Assembly: GCF_964204645.1 (NCBI RefSeq)
Contig: NC_134031.1
Span: 21,139,307-21,203,306, forward strand
Length of the DNA: 64,000 bases
Direction: 5' to 3'
DNA from: Tubulanus polymorphus
Lineage: Eukaryota > Nemertea > Palaeonemertea > Tubulaniformes > Tubulanidae
Of this stretch, positions 1 through 12,987 are shown piece after piece. The position numbers and the translations under genes are program-made. The first letter of the stretch is position 1, and each line of letters opens with the position of its first letter. The notes under the pieces are model-generated. The model was not told the origin of the DNA. It saw only the letters and a program-made list of their open reading frames with translations, and ran no database searches.

Positions 1-852
1 TCCATCATCGGAGCACATTACTATATCCACGTATTAAATCCACTTTAATGTACACATCTAAGAAGTCTAAGAAGTTTGGAATTCCAACTTTTGGCAAATC
101 TTTTATTCGACGACATTGATTGGAGTTCATGCAAACTAGCATCCATTGTTGGTATATTCGAAAAACTTATTTTTCACTTGTGAATTTTCGAAGATCGAGG
201 ACTTTGTCACTGCACTGATTTGATGAATGGTTTCACAGCTGTAACATTTAAAATCCTGTGATCCTGTGTTAGATTGTGTATGCTTGCATGCTTCATTGGA
301 ACTACGGTCAAAAAATCTTTGTTGTTTCTTTGTTGTTCGATGGTCTACTCATTAGTAAGAGTGTCGACGTGTGTGTCGAATTAATTTTAGAGGGTTCACT
401 GATTTTGGAGAAACCTGTACCCGTTGTGTTATTGTTCAGCTTTTCTTGATGTCACAGTTATCTGTAAATATTAATCAGTAATTGAGAAATATCAAATACA
501 TAAAAAGCGGCAAAGTGAATTTGTTATGTAACTCAAAGAGCCGCGATCACATTTTTTGGGCTGTGCCAAGTTAAACTGGAAACAACTTTTCGCATGGGTG
601 CCAAATTTGGCCCAACCAAAAACGTTGAACCAGGGCCTGATCTATGGCTATTTGGCACGGGCCAAATCTTCTCCGTGTGATCACGGCTTAAGAGATACTA
701 TTTAGTTTTTGAGTATTATGATACAGTATATTTGACTTTGTTCAGATTGCTCTGAGGTTTACTAATCCCGGGAGGTAATGGGTGCTTGAATAAATGTAGG
801 TTACTGTATTATAACAGAGTTAATAAATGAATTTATCTTCTATTTTAAACAG
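1..852. other. Intron or upstream flank of the first gene
   Basis: No coding exon could be supported here. The sequence runs into a polypyrimidine stretch and an AG at 851-852, which is the acceptor of the first visible exon, so this is most simply the end of an intron. It holds one small inverted-repeat element at 539-688. I see no other structured feature. Confidence 0.6.
539..688. mobile_element. 150-bp MITE-like inverted-repeat element
   Basis: The ends are imperfect inverted repeats: the left end begins agccgcgatcac and the right end is the reverse complement of agccgtgatcac. A second complementary patch lies inside (gggctgtgcc against the complement of ggcccgtgcc). Size and structure fit a non-autonomous DNA transposon lying in the intron. 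I found no clear target-site duplication, so the superfamily is unknown. Confidence 0.55.
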
Positions 853-3556
853 CCTCCTAGGAATGGCTATGTAAGAATTCCGGATCCACCGATGACGAGA
901 GCCCCACAACCTCCATCGTACAACTCGATCGACCGACGCGGACTGAGACCTAGTCCTCAATCAAATCATTTCAACGGAAATTATCCATCAACGGGAAACG
1001 CGATCATCAATCACGGTGGTCCGAGGTCGACATTAAACGATAAGAACCATCAATTTATTGTTCATCCTGGTAAGGCATACATGTTATCGATTCCTCGTTA
1101 GGTTCAAAAATAGAAAGCTCTGTTGCATATTTGTTTCATAAACTCAATGAATTAGATATACTGTGGAAGGCACCCTCCACCCCTGGCTACCTGTCTGTCT
1201 TACTCGTCTATACATTGAATCTATCGGCATCTTCGTGCGCTGAGAATTTGGCTATACAGAGTTTACCCATATCTTGAAAAAAACCTTTTTATCCGCGTTT
1301 ATTTGAGTTCTTACGTAGGATACCTTTTTCAGATGTGCATTATAACAATGTGGTGAACGTAGAAAGATCTCCGGGATGGGAAACTATTTTACCGAAAGAT
1401 GAAAGCTCTACTGATCCATCTTCGAGATCGTCGACTCTACGAACGCGAACTAACAACAATATTACAAACAACGGCGAGTTTCACTCCAGTAACGACGACG
1501 CTAAACCCGTCCCGCTAAAACGACTAAACCCTACGACCACCCATTATAATGGAGACGCCAGCGATGAAACTGATTCTACTTCGTCGAAGTCGTCGACTTT
1601 ATTCGAAGCTATGATCCAAAAACAGCAGCGAAAAATACTCCGATCTCCTACACCAGAATCGAATGAGAACAACACGCCGCGCGTCGTTATCCATCAACAC
1701 AGTCCGACGTCTGCACCGGCGCCACCACCACCACCGCCACCGCCACCTGTACCACCACCGATCAGTGAAAGTCGCGGTAGTTCACCGGTATCGAGATCGA
1801 GTAGTAGTGTCTCGTCTAATTCGTCTCATAACGGACAAATTCAACGACCCGGTTCACCGTCACTTATTCAACGTCGTAGTGTAGCACAAGCTAGATCGAT
1901 GTTTCAACAAAAAGGGTAAGAATTACTTTCTTCTTTATCTACTTATGATCAATTTTACTTGTAAAGAGAATTTTGGCCTACAGCTATACTCAATTGTAAA
2001 TGAGTTTGATTTCATTTTCAGAGGTGCCGGTGATATAATCGCTGAGTTGAAGAATCGTAACATCGCTGCATCTTTACGTAAAACTAGCCAGCTGAATGAC
2101 GCAGGCGGTGCGGTGATTTTCTCGAGTAGTAAAAAGATCTCATCACCTACCTCAACGATTCCTCCTCGACACGAGAATCTCTCCTCACCTAGAACTGTTG
2201 CTACACCTCCTGTAAAACCTAAAGCTGAACAGCCTTCAGTACAAGTGAATGGGGTAAGAATTGTAACTGTTTAAATCATCATAAACCGTCAGTCATACAC
2301 TTGTTGCATGTATCATTCAATCTGTACCCTTTAACACATATCATCCATCGATTCGATATCTTATTTCATAGGATTCGGACAACAATGGTGCTGCGCTGAA
2401 TTTCAGCCCTGAAAATTTCATGGATGACGTTCCGAAAATGGATAAATCAGGTCGTGAGGTACCGCAATGGAGGCGATTAATGCTCGCGAGACAGCTAGCT
2501 GAACGAGCTAAAACTGACCATGATATCAAACAGAAGGTTAGTGCATCGCCATTCAGATACTGTAGGTGAAACTCGATCCAAATTACCGTATGATAATCAA
2601 ACCATTTTCTTAAATATCTATTCAAGGATGACTTGTTCGATAATGTTTGGAATTAGTAGCCTAAAAATCCTGTTTGAATTGGAAATAAACTAATTTTCGC
2701 TGGGTGCAACATATTGTATTGTTGGACCATCTGTTGTGTGCCAGTACCCCATTCGGTTAACTAGAAATTTGAATTTGTTTAGACCAATTTGTGAACCAAT
2801 AACCAGTACATGCCACGCACCTCATACTCTTAAAATGAATAATGTAACCGGGGCCGAGTATTCAACTCCTTCAACTCCTTCAACTCCTAGAAATATTTGT
2901 TGATCATTTGAATATTACTATTTTCAGAAACAGAAGGAGGAAGAAAGACTTTCTAAATTACCTCCATGGAAACGTGAAATGATACAACGTAAAGAGATGA
3001 CCATTGGGTTTGTAACATCTAGATCTATTTATATATTATATGTACATAGATCAGCAATGGTCATACGTATTACTGAAACTACTGAAGTGACCACATATTC
3101 TTCTGGGTTGCATTGAGTATGCGTCACAGCCCAACAGCCCAGCTAGCTTTTACTCAACTAATGTGTTATAGTTAAAGCTGGTCTATAGAATTGACCACTG
3201 AGCGTTAGTTGGAGCTCAGATGCGAGAGATAGAGGCTAGGGGGTAATAGTGTAATGGGGGTACCATTGATCACAATCGACGTGGATGTTGGGGGTATTTT
3301 AACTCATTATTATGTTTAGAGCCTTTAATTAAATTTTATTGTTTTCAAATTCAGAGGTCCTGTAGATAAATCTGACATCCAATCAGATGCGAGCGACAGT
3401 TCGACACTTTCGTCGCCTGAAAAACCGATCGCTGTGGTTCCCCCGAAACCAAACCCGAAACCAAATCCGAAACCAAAAATCAGCAGTTCCGATGACGATC
3501 ACAAACTTTCACCGTGGCAACAAGAGTTACAAAACCGGAAGATGAGAGTTCAGTAA
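853..3556 (+). CDS. Proline/serine-rich protein, 3' exons; espin/forked-like (tentative)
   Basis: Six exons can be joined: 853-1069, 1333-1915, 2022-2253, 2372-2536, 2928-3007 and 3355-3556. Every junction is GT-AG and all phases agree, giving 492 codons ending in TAA at 3554-3556. The first exon opens at an acceptor without a plausible start codon, so the N-terminal part lies outside the window. The protein is low in complexity: Ser-rich stretches, a poly-Pro run (about residues 200-215) of the kind bound by profilin or SH3 domains, then a basic, charged C-terminal third. That third holds three related motifs: VPQWRRLMLARQ, LPPWKREMIQRK and LSPWQQELQNRK. Repeated Pro-x-Trp-Lys/Arg motifs behind a Pro-rich region recall the C-terminal parts of espin/Forked actin-bundling proteins, and also taperin/phostensin. 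That assignment rests on memory of the family. The ankyrin repeats that would decide it would lie upstream. The gene structure is firm; the name is not. Confidence 0.75.
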
Positions 3557-6500
3557 AGTTGCTGATCTCTTCTGTACTTACCATTGTATAGTTAAACCAG
3601 CTTAATTCAGATGAGTTTAATCCGGATTTAGATCTAATCGATCCGTACATGTTAGATACACCGTTAAGGTTTCTCATAAACCTGATGAATTTCGTCAGTC
3701 TCAAATGATCTGAATGAAGCAGGTTCTACTGTAGAATGTTCTCTCAAAATCATGTCACATATTCTGATGTAGAATTTATGAAATTATTATTCGTCCTGTG
3801 ATATAAAGTCGATGATGTACGGACCCAAGTAAGATTTTGCTTTGAATGATTATAGATGTAGGCCTTGTATTATCTCAGCAAATATTATATATATTCATTG
3901 AATATAAAAATAATGGATAAATTTCATTAATTGCCGGGTAATCATTAGAAATAGTTCTATTATCTCAAATTATTCTGTGCCCTGAAAAAATGCTAAAAAT
4001 TCTCTCTGAAAAGGCAAACTCTAATTCTTATTCTCCAACTTTTTCCCAGAATTAGGTACACGTGTAACTTTTTGATGATAGTAATTGAACTGGGCAAGAC
4101 ATTTTCTTCGTTTATTTTATGCCATATTGAAAATTTCTTTAAAACCATTGAATGATGATTACAAAAATACTTTACAAAAATGTATAGATATTTCCAGCCA
4201 ATACTCAAAATCATTCCATATTTTATCGATATATTTATACACTGTAGATATACACTGTAGAGATACAATGTATTATTACAATGTATTAGTTTGAATATTT
4301 GCATTAAATGTATTTTTATATGTATACATCTGAATATTTATGTGATGGTGGCCATATACGATTCAGTGTTAAAAAGGGCAAGAAAGTTTGTTCTAATTGG
4401 TGATTATACATTCCTATTACCCCAGTATATGGAATACTCCAGTATTTATTGTTCAAGAATCTATTTCAAAGATAAAAGATCTAAGGTCACTCTGTAGGAT
4501 TTAAGAAGAGAATCTCTTGATTATACAATCGAATCCACAAACCTCAGAATAATGCTTGCTCAGATACTTACCAGGCGCCTGAACAATACTTTTGCCGATG
4601 ATGAAGAAGTTTTTTCTGACTTTCTGACAAGTGAAATTCTGAGGTATGCCGACCTACAGTAGGACGGTGCAGATATCTGCTTGAGATGAGAAGATTATGA
4701 ATCGTGTTGAGACATGATTCGGGAATCCTCTGATTGAAAGATTTCTCAGTTACAAACTGTATCGTGCAGTGCAATATGTTTGTGCAGTCACCTCAAGTAG
4801 CCTTGATTAGTATCTATGACATTCCATTATAAACAGATCTGTGGTATTTATTTATCTTTCTGAAAACGATATAAAAGTGAAAAGCATTTCTTATAGAAAG
4901 TTTGAAAAGCAGAGATTAAGCTGTTCTCTAGATTGGCTGTTGCGCATATTATAGAACAAAAATAAGCTCAATTTATCATTTTATCGACCAGGATAGTCGT
5001 AGTTACACTGTAAACCATGTGTATCTCACAAAATATCACCCATTTTTAGCCCACGGAAATTCTCTACCATCCAAGGTGCTGTGATTTAGATTGTTCTATT
5101 GTAACTGACATATCAGTAGTTGTGAATAGTTATTCATTGCATTTGATTTGCGAAAGTGTTCATGTCTCTGTCTTGTTTTAGATTTGATGATTAAATCGGT
5201 TGAATTGAATTTTCAGTCAGGTTTGTAATTTTACAAACCCTGACCACATCTTTTTTCGACACGTTTGATTTTATGAAATCATCGTTTGCTGGATATTTGG
5301 AAAATTATTGTTGTCCAATCTTGTGCTAGTGTCATTGTATATTTGAACTAATAATGTAATATTTTATTTGATTGATATGTATAATTTTTGCACATAACTT
5401 GCATGTACGACTCATTCATTATGTATTAGTTGCATTTACACAAATATGTACGAAGGAATACTCTATATATAAACTAACATGTACAGCATCGAAGCACATT
5501 CTACTGAACCTGGGCTAAAAATACTTGACTGATTTTATGGGCTGTTCGCTTTCCTTAAAATGCTGACCTTTTTGAAACGGTGCTTGAATTTTTTAGCCTT
5601 TGGTTCCGCCAAAATGTTTTATTACTCTTTGATCCAATACTAATTCGCAGATTACTGGTATATGAGAATTTGGATCCTACATTTCACCAAGTTTTTGTAA
5701 ATAAAAGACAAAAAAGTATTGCTGGAACGCGTTCGTAAGAATGAACGTTTGACTAAGAACAAGTAGAAACTATTATCTTATTCATCAACGTGCATCTACA
5801 TTGGATATTTATGTTTTTATGTTTGACCAGTTGTCTCAATTTTATTGAAGAAACTCTTAACTACATACATTGTATAACCACTCTACTTTGTTTAAGCAAT
5901 ACACATATTTAGTACCAGATAGGCCTATCTATAATGTAGTCTCTGTGAGATCAGCCAAATCTGAGATAATGAAATATTTCCATTCTTAATAATAAGCCAT
6001 TTTGCCAAGTATTTTGTGCACTTTAATAAGTTCAATGTTTGAAAATTTCGGTTAAGAAAACTAAGAGATGATCTCAGAGATTCTTGTCTAGGTAGCTGGT
6101 GCCCTTGCTTTAGGATTAATCTTTTGCCCAAGTTTGGTCATGATGAAACTACGGTACCGGTACTGAACAATGGTCTAAATACCAGATGATGTAAGGGTAA
6201 CTCCCGTACAGGTTGTTTGAGAATGATGGCTAGATTAATACTGAATGGAATGTATACCATTCAGTATCATAATCATTTACGTTTGTTCTGTATTGAATTT
6301 GAAGAAAAGAGCCAAAGGTCCAACCATTCTTTTTTTTGTGAAAATGAACCACAGACAGGTTACTGGATATGTCCCTTTTCTCAGAAACCACCAGTCCTTT
6401 GGCTCTGACCGTGTAATGTTACTAACTTGTTGACTTTTTAGAGACCGGTCTACGAGTACATCTTATCGGTGCATATTTGATATTAATGCATGTTGTGGTC

Positions 6501-6928
6501 AAACTATTTATTTTGCGGTATTTATGATATAGACTATACCGCCCAAAGACTGTTATTTGTTTGAAAAATTGTTGACAGAAAAATATTGGAAGAATAAAAT
6601 TATATGTCTTGTTATGAAAATTATCTTTTTCCGCAAAAGATTCCATGGAATTTATTTGCTTCCTTAAAATTGTCATTACAGGAGAGTTTCTTCCTCCTCT
6701 TTACTTGGTTACGGTACATTGAATGTGGGATCCATTCTGACAAAGGAATGCTGCGGTATTTCTGAATAGCACAATCTCACAATATTTGCGATCCTTCCAA
6801 GTCTATTCCCAATCTAAGGATATTATGTGCGGTTCTATTAATTTGCGATTCTATGATTTCAGAAAGCTATCCTACGATTCTACAATTATATGAATTGAGT
6901 ATCATTTACTTAAAATGCGAAACGAATG
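3557..6928. other. 3' UTR then intergenic DNA, no gene recognised
   Basis: AT-rich sequence follows the stop codon. AATAAA-like sites occur (for example near 5699) but none can be picked as the polyadenylation site without transcripts. Short open frames of 60-100 codons on both strands lack splice context, codon bias or recognisable motifs. I see no organised repeat until the minisatellite at 6929. Confidence 0.5.
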
Positions 6929-7281
6929 AATAAACGCAGTAACCCTAGTGTTGGCCTGTTAATAAACGCAGAAACCCTAGTGTTGCCCTGGTGAATAAAC
7001 GTAGAAACCCTAGTGTTGGCCGGGAAATAAACGCAGAAACCCTAGTTTTGGCCTGAAAATAAACGCAGAAACCCTAGTATTGGCCTGGAAATAAACGTAG
7101 AAACCCTAGTGTTGGCCTGGAAATAAACGTAGAAACCCTAGTGTTGGCCTGGAAATAAACGCAGTAACCCTAGTGTTGGCCTGGAAATAAACGTAGAAAC
7201 CCTAGTGTTGCCCTAGTGAATAAACGTAGAAACCCTAGTGTTGGCCTGGAAATAAACGCGGAAACCCTAGTGTTGGCCTGC
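6929..7281. repeat. 33-bp minisatellite array (upstream copy)
   Basis: About eleven units of 32-33 bp with the core aaccctagtgttggcctg preceded by aataaacgcag or aataaacgtag. The same unit forms arrays at 15667, 32403 and 44345, so the family is dispersed across the window, here about 8.5 kb from the next array. The last unit runs into unrelated sequence at about 7282. Confidence 0.9.
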
Positions 7282-7940
7282 TGTATGAACGCAGCTGTAG
7301 CGACCCATCCGCCACCTATCAGATTATCCGGTTATTAAAATAATCAATCTGAATGAAGTTGTGGGCCTTTTTCGTGGCACTGGAACGCAGCTTTCCTAAA
7401 GCCCATATACCGTACATCAATTTAGCACTTTAAGTGTTAAAATATAATTCAATCGAGAAAAAAATCCAATAATTTTGAACAAATTATCATAATTATCCAA
7501 AAAACCCGCAAACCCATTGATATCGTGGGGTTCGAACCCACCCCGTATATTAAAAATATACATTTTGGATTTCCCCACTGGAATGTTCGTCTCAAAAGAC
7601 TTTCACATTTGAGTCAAGTCACGAATCAGGTTTGTTTTTAGGCTTTTTCTCGAAATTCCGTGTCTGTGTTTCGACTAACTCCTTAAAGCAGAATCGCTAC
7701 TGATGATAGACACAAATTGAAATGGAACAATTCGCAGTTCTTAGTGTGAATGAGTTCCATCTAATAAACTGATGATCGGCTTGCGGTGATTGAGAGGAGG
7801 ACTGAGGAGGGTGGTTACTATAGTTAGTTACCTAATCGTTGGTGGTGAGCTTTTTATAATCGGATGGGCTAACCCTGGGCTTATATGATGTGGTTTGTGA
7901 AAATATCCGATTGTGAAACTAAACCACAGTCAGGTTACTG
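7282..7940. other. Intergenic, with a short tRNA-like palindromic motif
   Basis: No gene recognised. A palindromic ggggttcgaacccacccc-type motif near 7529-7548 resembles a tRNA T-arm/B box (GGTTCGAACCC), but no matching A box or cloverleaf was found, so it is probably a decayed SINE or chance. Confidence 0.35.
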
Positions 7941-8490
7941 ACTAATGTCTATTTATTAATTGATGAGACCTGTTTTTCTGGGATATTTTGCTTACTTTTT
8001 GGGGTACATACCTCATTTATGTCTTAACAGAATGCCAAAAATCGCGGACAACAACTGAATATCCGATATATTTCCAGTTCTGTACCAATTAGATGGATTG
8101 GCAAAAAGACTCCTTAAGTCCAATTGAATGAGAGAGAAAATCCTCCATTTTGTCAAATTTCTTGGATTTGAACATTGTTACCATGCCTACGCCACCCTGA
8201 TTTAGTTGTTGAGACCCCACAAGAAAAATAACTTCATTTCGTAGGCATGGTGACAATGTAAAAATTCAAGAAATTTCACAAAATGGAGGATTTTCTCTCT
8301 CATTCAATTGGACTTAAGGAGTCTTTTTGCCAATGCATCTAATTGGTACAGAACTGGAAATATATCGGATATTCAGTTGTTGTCCGCGATTTTTGGCATT
8401 CTGTTAAGACATAAATGAGGTATGTATCCCAAAAAGTAAGCAAAATATCCCAGAAAAACAGGTCTCATCCATTAATAAATAGACATTAGT
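7941..8490. mobile_element. 550-bp near-perfect palindrome (fold-back element)
   Basis: The left arm 7941-8191 and right arm 8240-8490 are each 251 bp and nearly identical as reverse complements (only a few mismatches seen, for example near 7962 and 8000). The spacer is just 48 bp (8192-8239). The outer ends read actaatgtct and agacattagt. No open reading frame of note lies inside. The structure fits a fold-back MITE or a recent inverted duplication. It ends 84 bp before the TRAF start codon, so it sits in the promoter, 5' UTR or first intron of that gene and could form a long hairpin if transcribed. Confidence 0.85.
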
Positions 8491-8573
8491 AGGTGGTTAC
8501 CAGGATGATGATAATGATGATGATGATAAAACTGCATAGGCTTACTGTCTTAATCTTATTATTTTGAAGACTG

Positions 8574-11500
8574 ATGGAGAGCAGTATAGCCAGCAGTATG
8601 GGTAGTAGCAGCGTTGAACCAACCGTTGTAAGACGTGCCGGGTATACACTGAGTATATTTGTCGAGCCTGTGCAAGAGAAATATCTATGTGGTTATTGTG
8701 GATTAGTTCTACGCGACCCGATGCAGAATAATTGTGGCCATAGATTTTGTAAAAGCTGCGTTAAACAATTAGAATTGTAAGTTCATTCAAATTTTACCCG
8801 TCTAATCCACAACTTGTTATTCAAATTTTTCCGAACCGATAATTGATTAACCTCGCTACTAAAGCTTGATCTGCGAATTCAAGGTGAAGGAGGTGAATAA
8901 AATCAGAGAGGTGGCCGACCACCTTAGGCCAGTTGCTCGAAACAGTTGATATAGTCTAGTACCTAGCCGTCGTTCCACAAACAACAGGTTGTAGGTACAA
9001 CCCTACATCACAATTGATAGAACACTATATCCGTGTTGACGCGATGTAGAGAGAATCCCACAATTATAACGAAAAAGTCCGAAAATGAAACTTCGAGATA
9101 GTAGTTTATTTCAACATTTCAACCTTGTACAACCCTACGGGTTATAGGGAACTGGTAACAACGACTGGTATTCAGACTATTGATAAGAATTAATTATTGG
9201 ATATTGGCACAATCTCAGCTATCATCTGATCAACTTTTTCACGTTTTGACTACTTCCAACCTGGTCAAATTTTGTACCAAACGAAATCCCTGCTCCCCAT
9301 TTATTTCCATGATTTCCCCCAGATGACGTGTACATGATATTCAACGTGATTTATCTCCACATCAAATATAGCCTTCCCACCATTGTTATGCTGTCATTTG
9401 ACTTCATCAAACTTTTTCAATTAAATTTTTCTCCACAGTTTATACAACAGGGGTGAAGCAGTGAAATGTCAACTGTGTTTGGATGAAGGATCATCGGATG
9501 AGGAAGCCACTTTTAAACCTGATCAGGTACATTAGCAGAGAACACATCTATAAATCTATGAATGTATACGATGGAAAAACCCTTCGAGTTAAATATATAA
9601 CATGGTCTTTCACTTATTGCTCAAGTGGGTTAATTATCATTTGTATAATATTTATTATTAGATTTCAATAAATACATGTTTCTATCTTTTGTTCGCAGAC
9701 TTACGCCGACCGGGCTGTTTTTAAGGAGATCAGCAAGAAAATGGTTACTTGCTCAAATGAGGGATGTACTTTCAAAAGTTCATTAAAAGATTACGTGGTA
9801 AATATTATTGATTAGACCAATCAATCACAAGAGGTGCAGTCATCCTCCGACGTGTGGCCTTCTGGTATATATGGTACATGGTTTCGAAACCTAGAGGTGA
9901 CAGAGATTCTTCTTTGGTTTCTTTCCCATCAAGGGTGAAATATAAACTTAGAAACCTTATTTTGAAACAGATACGTGAACAGAATCGTAAAGGTTCAGAA
10001 AAATCGATAGGTAGAATATTATTAAAAGTAACTGTCGTTGTATTTTAGAAACATGAAGATGAATGTGCGTATATGTTGATAGCGTGTCCGTTAGGTTGTG
10101 GCATGAAGATAAATCCATCTAAAGTTGAGGATCACATAACAACTGAATGCAATAAGAATATGACTGTCTGTCAGTATTGTGATCAAGAACTAATCGGTCA
10201 AACTTGGGAGGTGAGTAGATTAACAGAATTCTGTCTAGTGATCAGTAATGTAAGTTCCCTACAGCTTAGCAATTGGAAAACGGGAGGACCACAGATTCGT
10301 CTACGGAATAACTGAAAATACGCATTATGGAGTACAAATAATCTTTTCCAGAGTCACATGGGTACATGCCTGAAATATCCACTCGAATGTGAATTTTGTC
10401 ATAAAACTGGTATTCCTAGGGATATAGTAAGTACAAATTGATAATTGCCGACTGCCGATTACTAGGGAAATTTTAGTTTTGAACGCAATTGTTATAATTA
10501 TTAATCGTTGTAGATGATGGATCATCAGGATAGACACTGTGATTCTCCACAGAGAACCTGTCCACTCGGTTGTCATGAGTCTGTAAGTATATGTATATTA
10601 GTATTTATTGAACATGGTTCTTTGCTGTCTCTGGAAGGTGTAGAGTGGCCTTGCAGGAGCTGGCACATTGAACGATAAGTTCAAAATGCACCCTATAAGA
10701 ACATTAATGTTATTTTGTGGAAAACTTAGGTCCAATTTAATTAGAAAACTGTTCCAGTTATTTATATGTATTTTATTTTTGTAGATTCGTCGCGAGGAAT
10801 TAGACTCACATATCACAGGTGATTTGAGTGGTCACCTCAGTGCTCTGTCCCGCAGAATATCCAATCTCGAGTTGTTCAACCAGACATCCGGTCCGATGAC
10901 TAGTCTTCCGGCAAACGTTGAATTACAGACAAGATTTCAACATATGGATGGAATGTTGAACTCGATTAAGGAGGAGGTTATACGACATGCGTCAGAGATC
11001 GACGCGATCGGTTCCGTTAAAGCCGAGTTGATACGCCGTCTGCCGTGTTTAGAAGAGCAGTTGAAAATTCTGGAGAACGTCGTCGTAACGTTGAAGGGGC
11101 AGATCGGCGCGTACGAGGAATTCTCTCAGGAGATTCTTAATCGCTACTTACAAGCTCAGAAAGACAAAGACAGCCTCGAACAAAAGATGGCGTCGCTAGG
11201 CCGCACGTTGGCTTTGAAAGATGTCGCGTTAGCCGAACAGGAGTTGCGCATCAAGGCCCTCGAAAACACGAGCTACGACGGAACGTTGATTTGGAAGATA
11301 ACGGAATTCTCGAAGAAACTTTCCGACGCTCAGAGCGGACGAGTGATTAGTTTCTATTCGCCATGTTTTTACACGAGTAGAAACGGTTATAAGATGTGCT
11401 CGCGTATTTATCCGAGCGGCGACGGTATGGGAAAATCATCGCATGTTTCGTTGTTTTTCGTATTAATGCGAGGAAATAATGACGCGTTGTTACCTTGGCC

Positions 11501-11747
11501 CTTCAAACAGAAGGTCACGTTCATGTTGCTCGATCAAGGTCACCGCGAACACATCCTGGACGCGTTCAATCCCGACCAGAACAGCCCGTCGTTTCAGCGA
11601 CCGGTCTCCGAGATGAATATCGCGTCCGGTTGTCCGTTATTTATTCCGATTAATCACCTGTTGCAGACGTCTGACAATGAGTACGTTAAAGACGATACAA
11701 TTTTCATAAAAATAATCGTGGATTGCTCCGATTTAAACAATCTATAG
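8574..11747 (+). CDS. TNF receptor-associated factor (TRAF2/3-like)
   Basis: Seven coding exons: 8574-8776, 9439-9526, 9699-9797, 10049-10210, 10352-10426, 10514-10582 and 10785-11747. All have GT-AG borders and matching phases, giving 552 codons plus TAG. Residues 39-81 form a RING finger (Cys39, Cys42, Cys54, His56, Cys59, Cys62, Cys78, Cys81), the E3 ubiquitin-ligase module. Exons 3-6 encode TRAF-type zinc fingers with regular Cys/His spacing. Residues about 240-395 are a heptad-rich coiled coil. Residues about 396-545 are a full TRAF-C/MATH domain with hallmark stretches such as YGYKMC-like NGYKMCSRIY, WPFKQKVT and MNIASGCPLF. In animals TRAFs trimerise and bind TNF-receptor, TLR or IL-1R family tails in the cytoplasm, signalling to NF-kB and JNK. 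The C-terminal domain shares features with both TRAF2 and TRAF3, so I name it only TRAF2/3-like. The start is the first ATG of the open exon, with a serine-rich 20-residue leader. A non-coding 5' exon further upstream is possible. No lesion is visible; the gene looks functional. Confidence 0.93.
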
Positions 11748-11956
11748 AATTGATTAGTGTTTAATTGATTTGATACGTGGACTGCTGAGCCTGAGTAATC
11801 ATAAGATTGATGTCTTTTACATGAGGGATCATATGTACACATTAGGGGAGAGGTCAGTGCAATTGCGTACTGTAATGCTTAATGTATATGAAAAAATGGC
11901 CGATTTTGCGTACAGAGGGGGAGGGGAATTGAAAAATTCAAATTTCATCCGTACAT

Positions 11957-11962
11957 AATAAA
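11957..11962 (+). promoter_or_regulatory. Candidate polyadenylation signal of the TRAF gene
   Basis: A canonical AATAAA lies 210 bases after the TRAF stop codon. A further AATAAA-like site occurs near 12526, beyond the minisatellite, so a longer 3' UTR including that array is also possible. Confidence 0.4.
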
Positions 11963-12086
11963 TGAATGATCCCTGATGGGATTGTGGTTTCAGAGGAATG
12001 GAACAAAATGTCATTGATATTGTTTCATGTTCTGCTTTAGTGATTGAATGCATTCATGATATGAATATTCAGCATTAGTTTATGAA

Positions 12087-12385
12087 CTGTATGTCCGATG
12101 TATAATATATCCGGACCGTATCTCCGTGGTATAATATATCCGGACTGTATGTCCGTGGTATAATATATGAACTGTATCTCCGTGGTATAATATATGAACT
12201 GTATGTCCGTGGTATAATATATCCGGACTGTATCTCCGTGGTATAATATATGAACTGTATCTCCGTGGTATAATATATGAACTGTATGTCCGTGGTATAA
12301 TATATGAACCGTATCTCCGTGGTATAATATATGAACTGTATGTCCGTGGTATAATATATCCGGACTGTATATCTGTGGTATATTG
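12087..12385. repeat. 27/29-bp minisatellite downstream of TRAF
   Basis: About ten units with the core ccgtggtataatata. Two variants mix: 29-bp units ending tccggactg and 27-bp units ending tgaactg. The preceding word alternates between gtatctccg and gtatgtccg. The array is open on the minus strand for 133 codons with a Y-I-I-P-R repeat, but that simply reflects a stop-free unit. It lies about 340 bp after the TRAF stop and may be transcribed in its 3' UTR. Confidence 0.9.
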
Positions 12386-12987
12386 TTTTAAATTAAAAGA
12401 TTTAGCACACACAGATTTTCTCATTATTAGTGAGATTTTCCAGCAGTCGTCTTGGACTGGGATACTTGTGTATAATAACACTACCGGTACTCAGTGCTGC
12501 CATCTATTGTCATTGCTTCAACTTAAATAAACTAAAATGTTAAATATATATACGTTTGTAGAAATCTTTTTCGAAGGCATTTCGTGGTTCTGAAATGTAT
12601 TTTCGCAATAGACAGCTGCAAAGCATGGTCATCATAGCACCAACACTAACCGCAGTTTAAACATCACATAATGGTGTCTGAGTAGGATATTTATTGCTAA
12701 CATGTCTGTCTACGTAAGGCCTATACGATTACAGCCTATAGCAGCAGCTTTTAGTCTCAATTAAGAGAGATTACTACATTAATGTATAAATGAACATGGA
12801 ATAGAGCACCCGACGTGTTAAGTACATTTAATTGTTCGTCTCAGTTTCTCAGTTGGGCTTTTCCATTTTGTCAGTCGTTCTTCTGAATATCAAGCAGTCT
12901 TTTAGCATAGTTTTAGCTTACGCTTGGAATTCCGTGAACTACCAAATTATTGGATTAAGTTTGCAGCTAATTAAACTGTATATCACA
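12386..12987. other. Intergenic, nothing recognised
   Basis: AT-rich sequence without a supported exon, RNA gene or organised repeat. The end merges into the dispersed repeat that starts near 12988. Confidence 0.4.

Noticed and set aside
12080-12481. 133-codon tyrosine-rich minus-strand frame after TRAF
   Set aside because: It coincides with the 27/29-bp minisatellite and there is no other evidence of coding.
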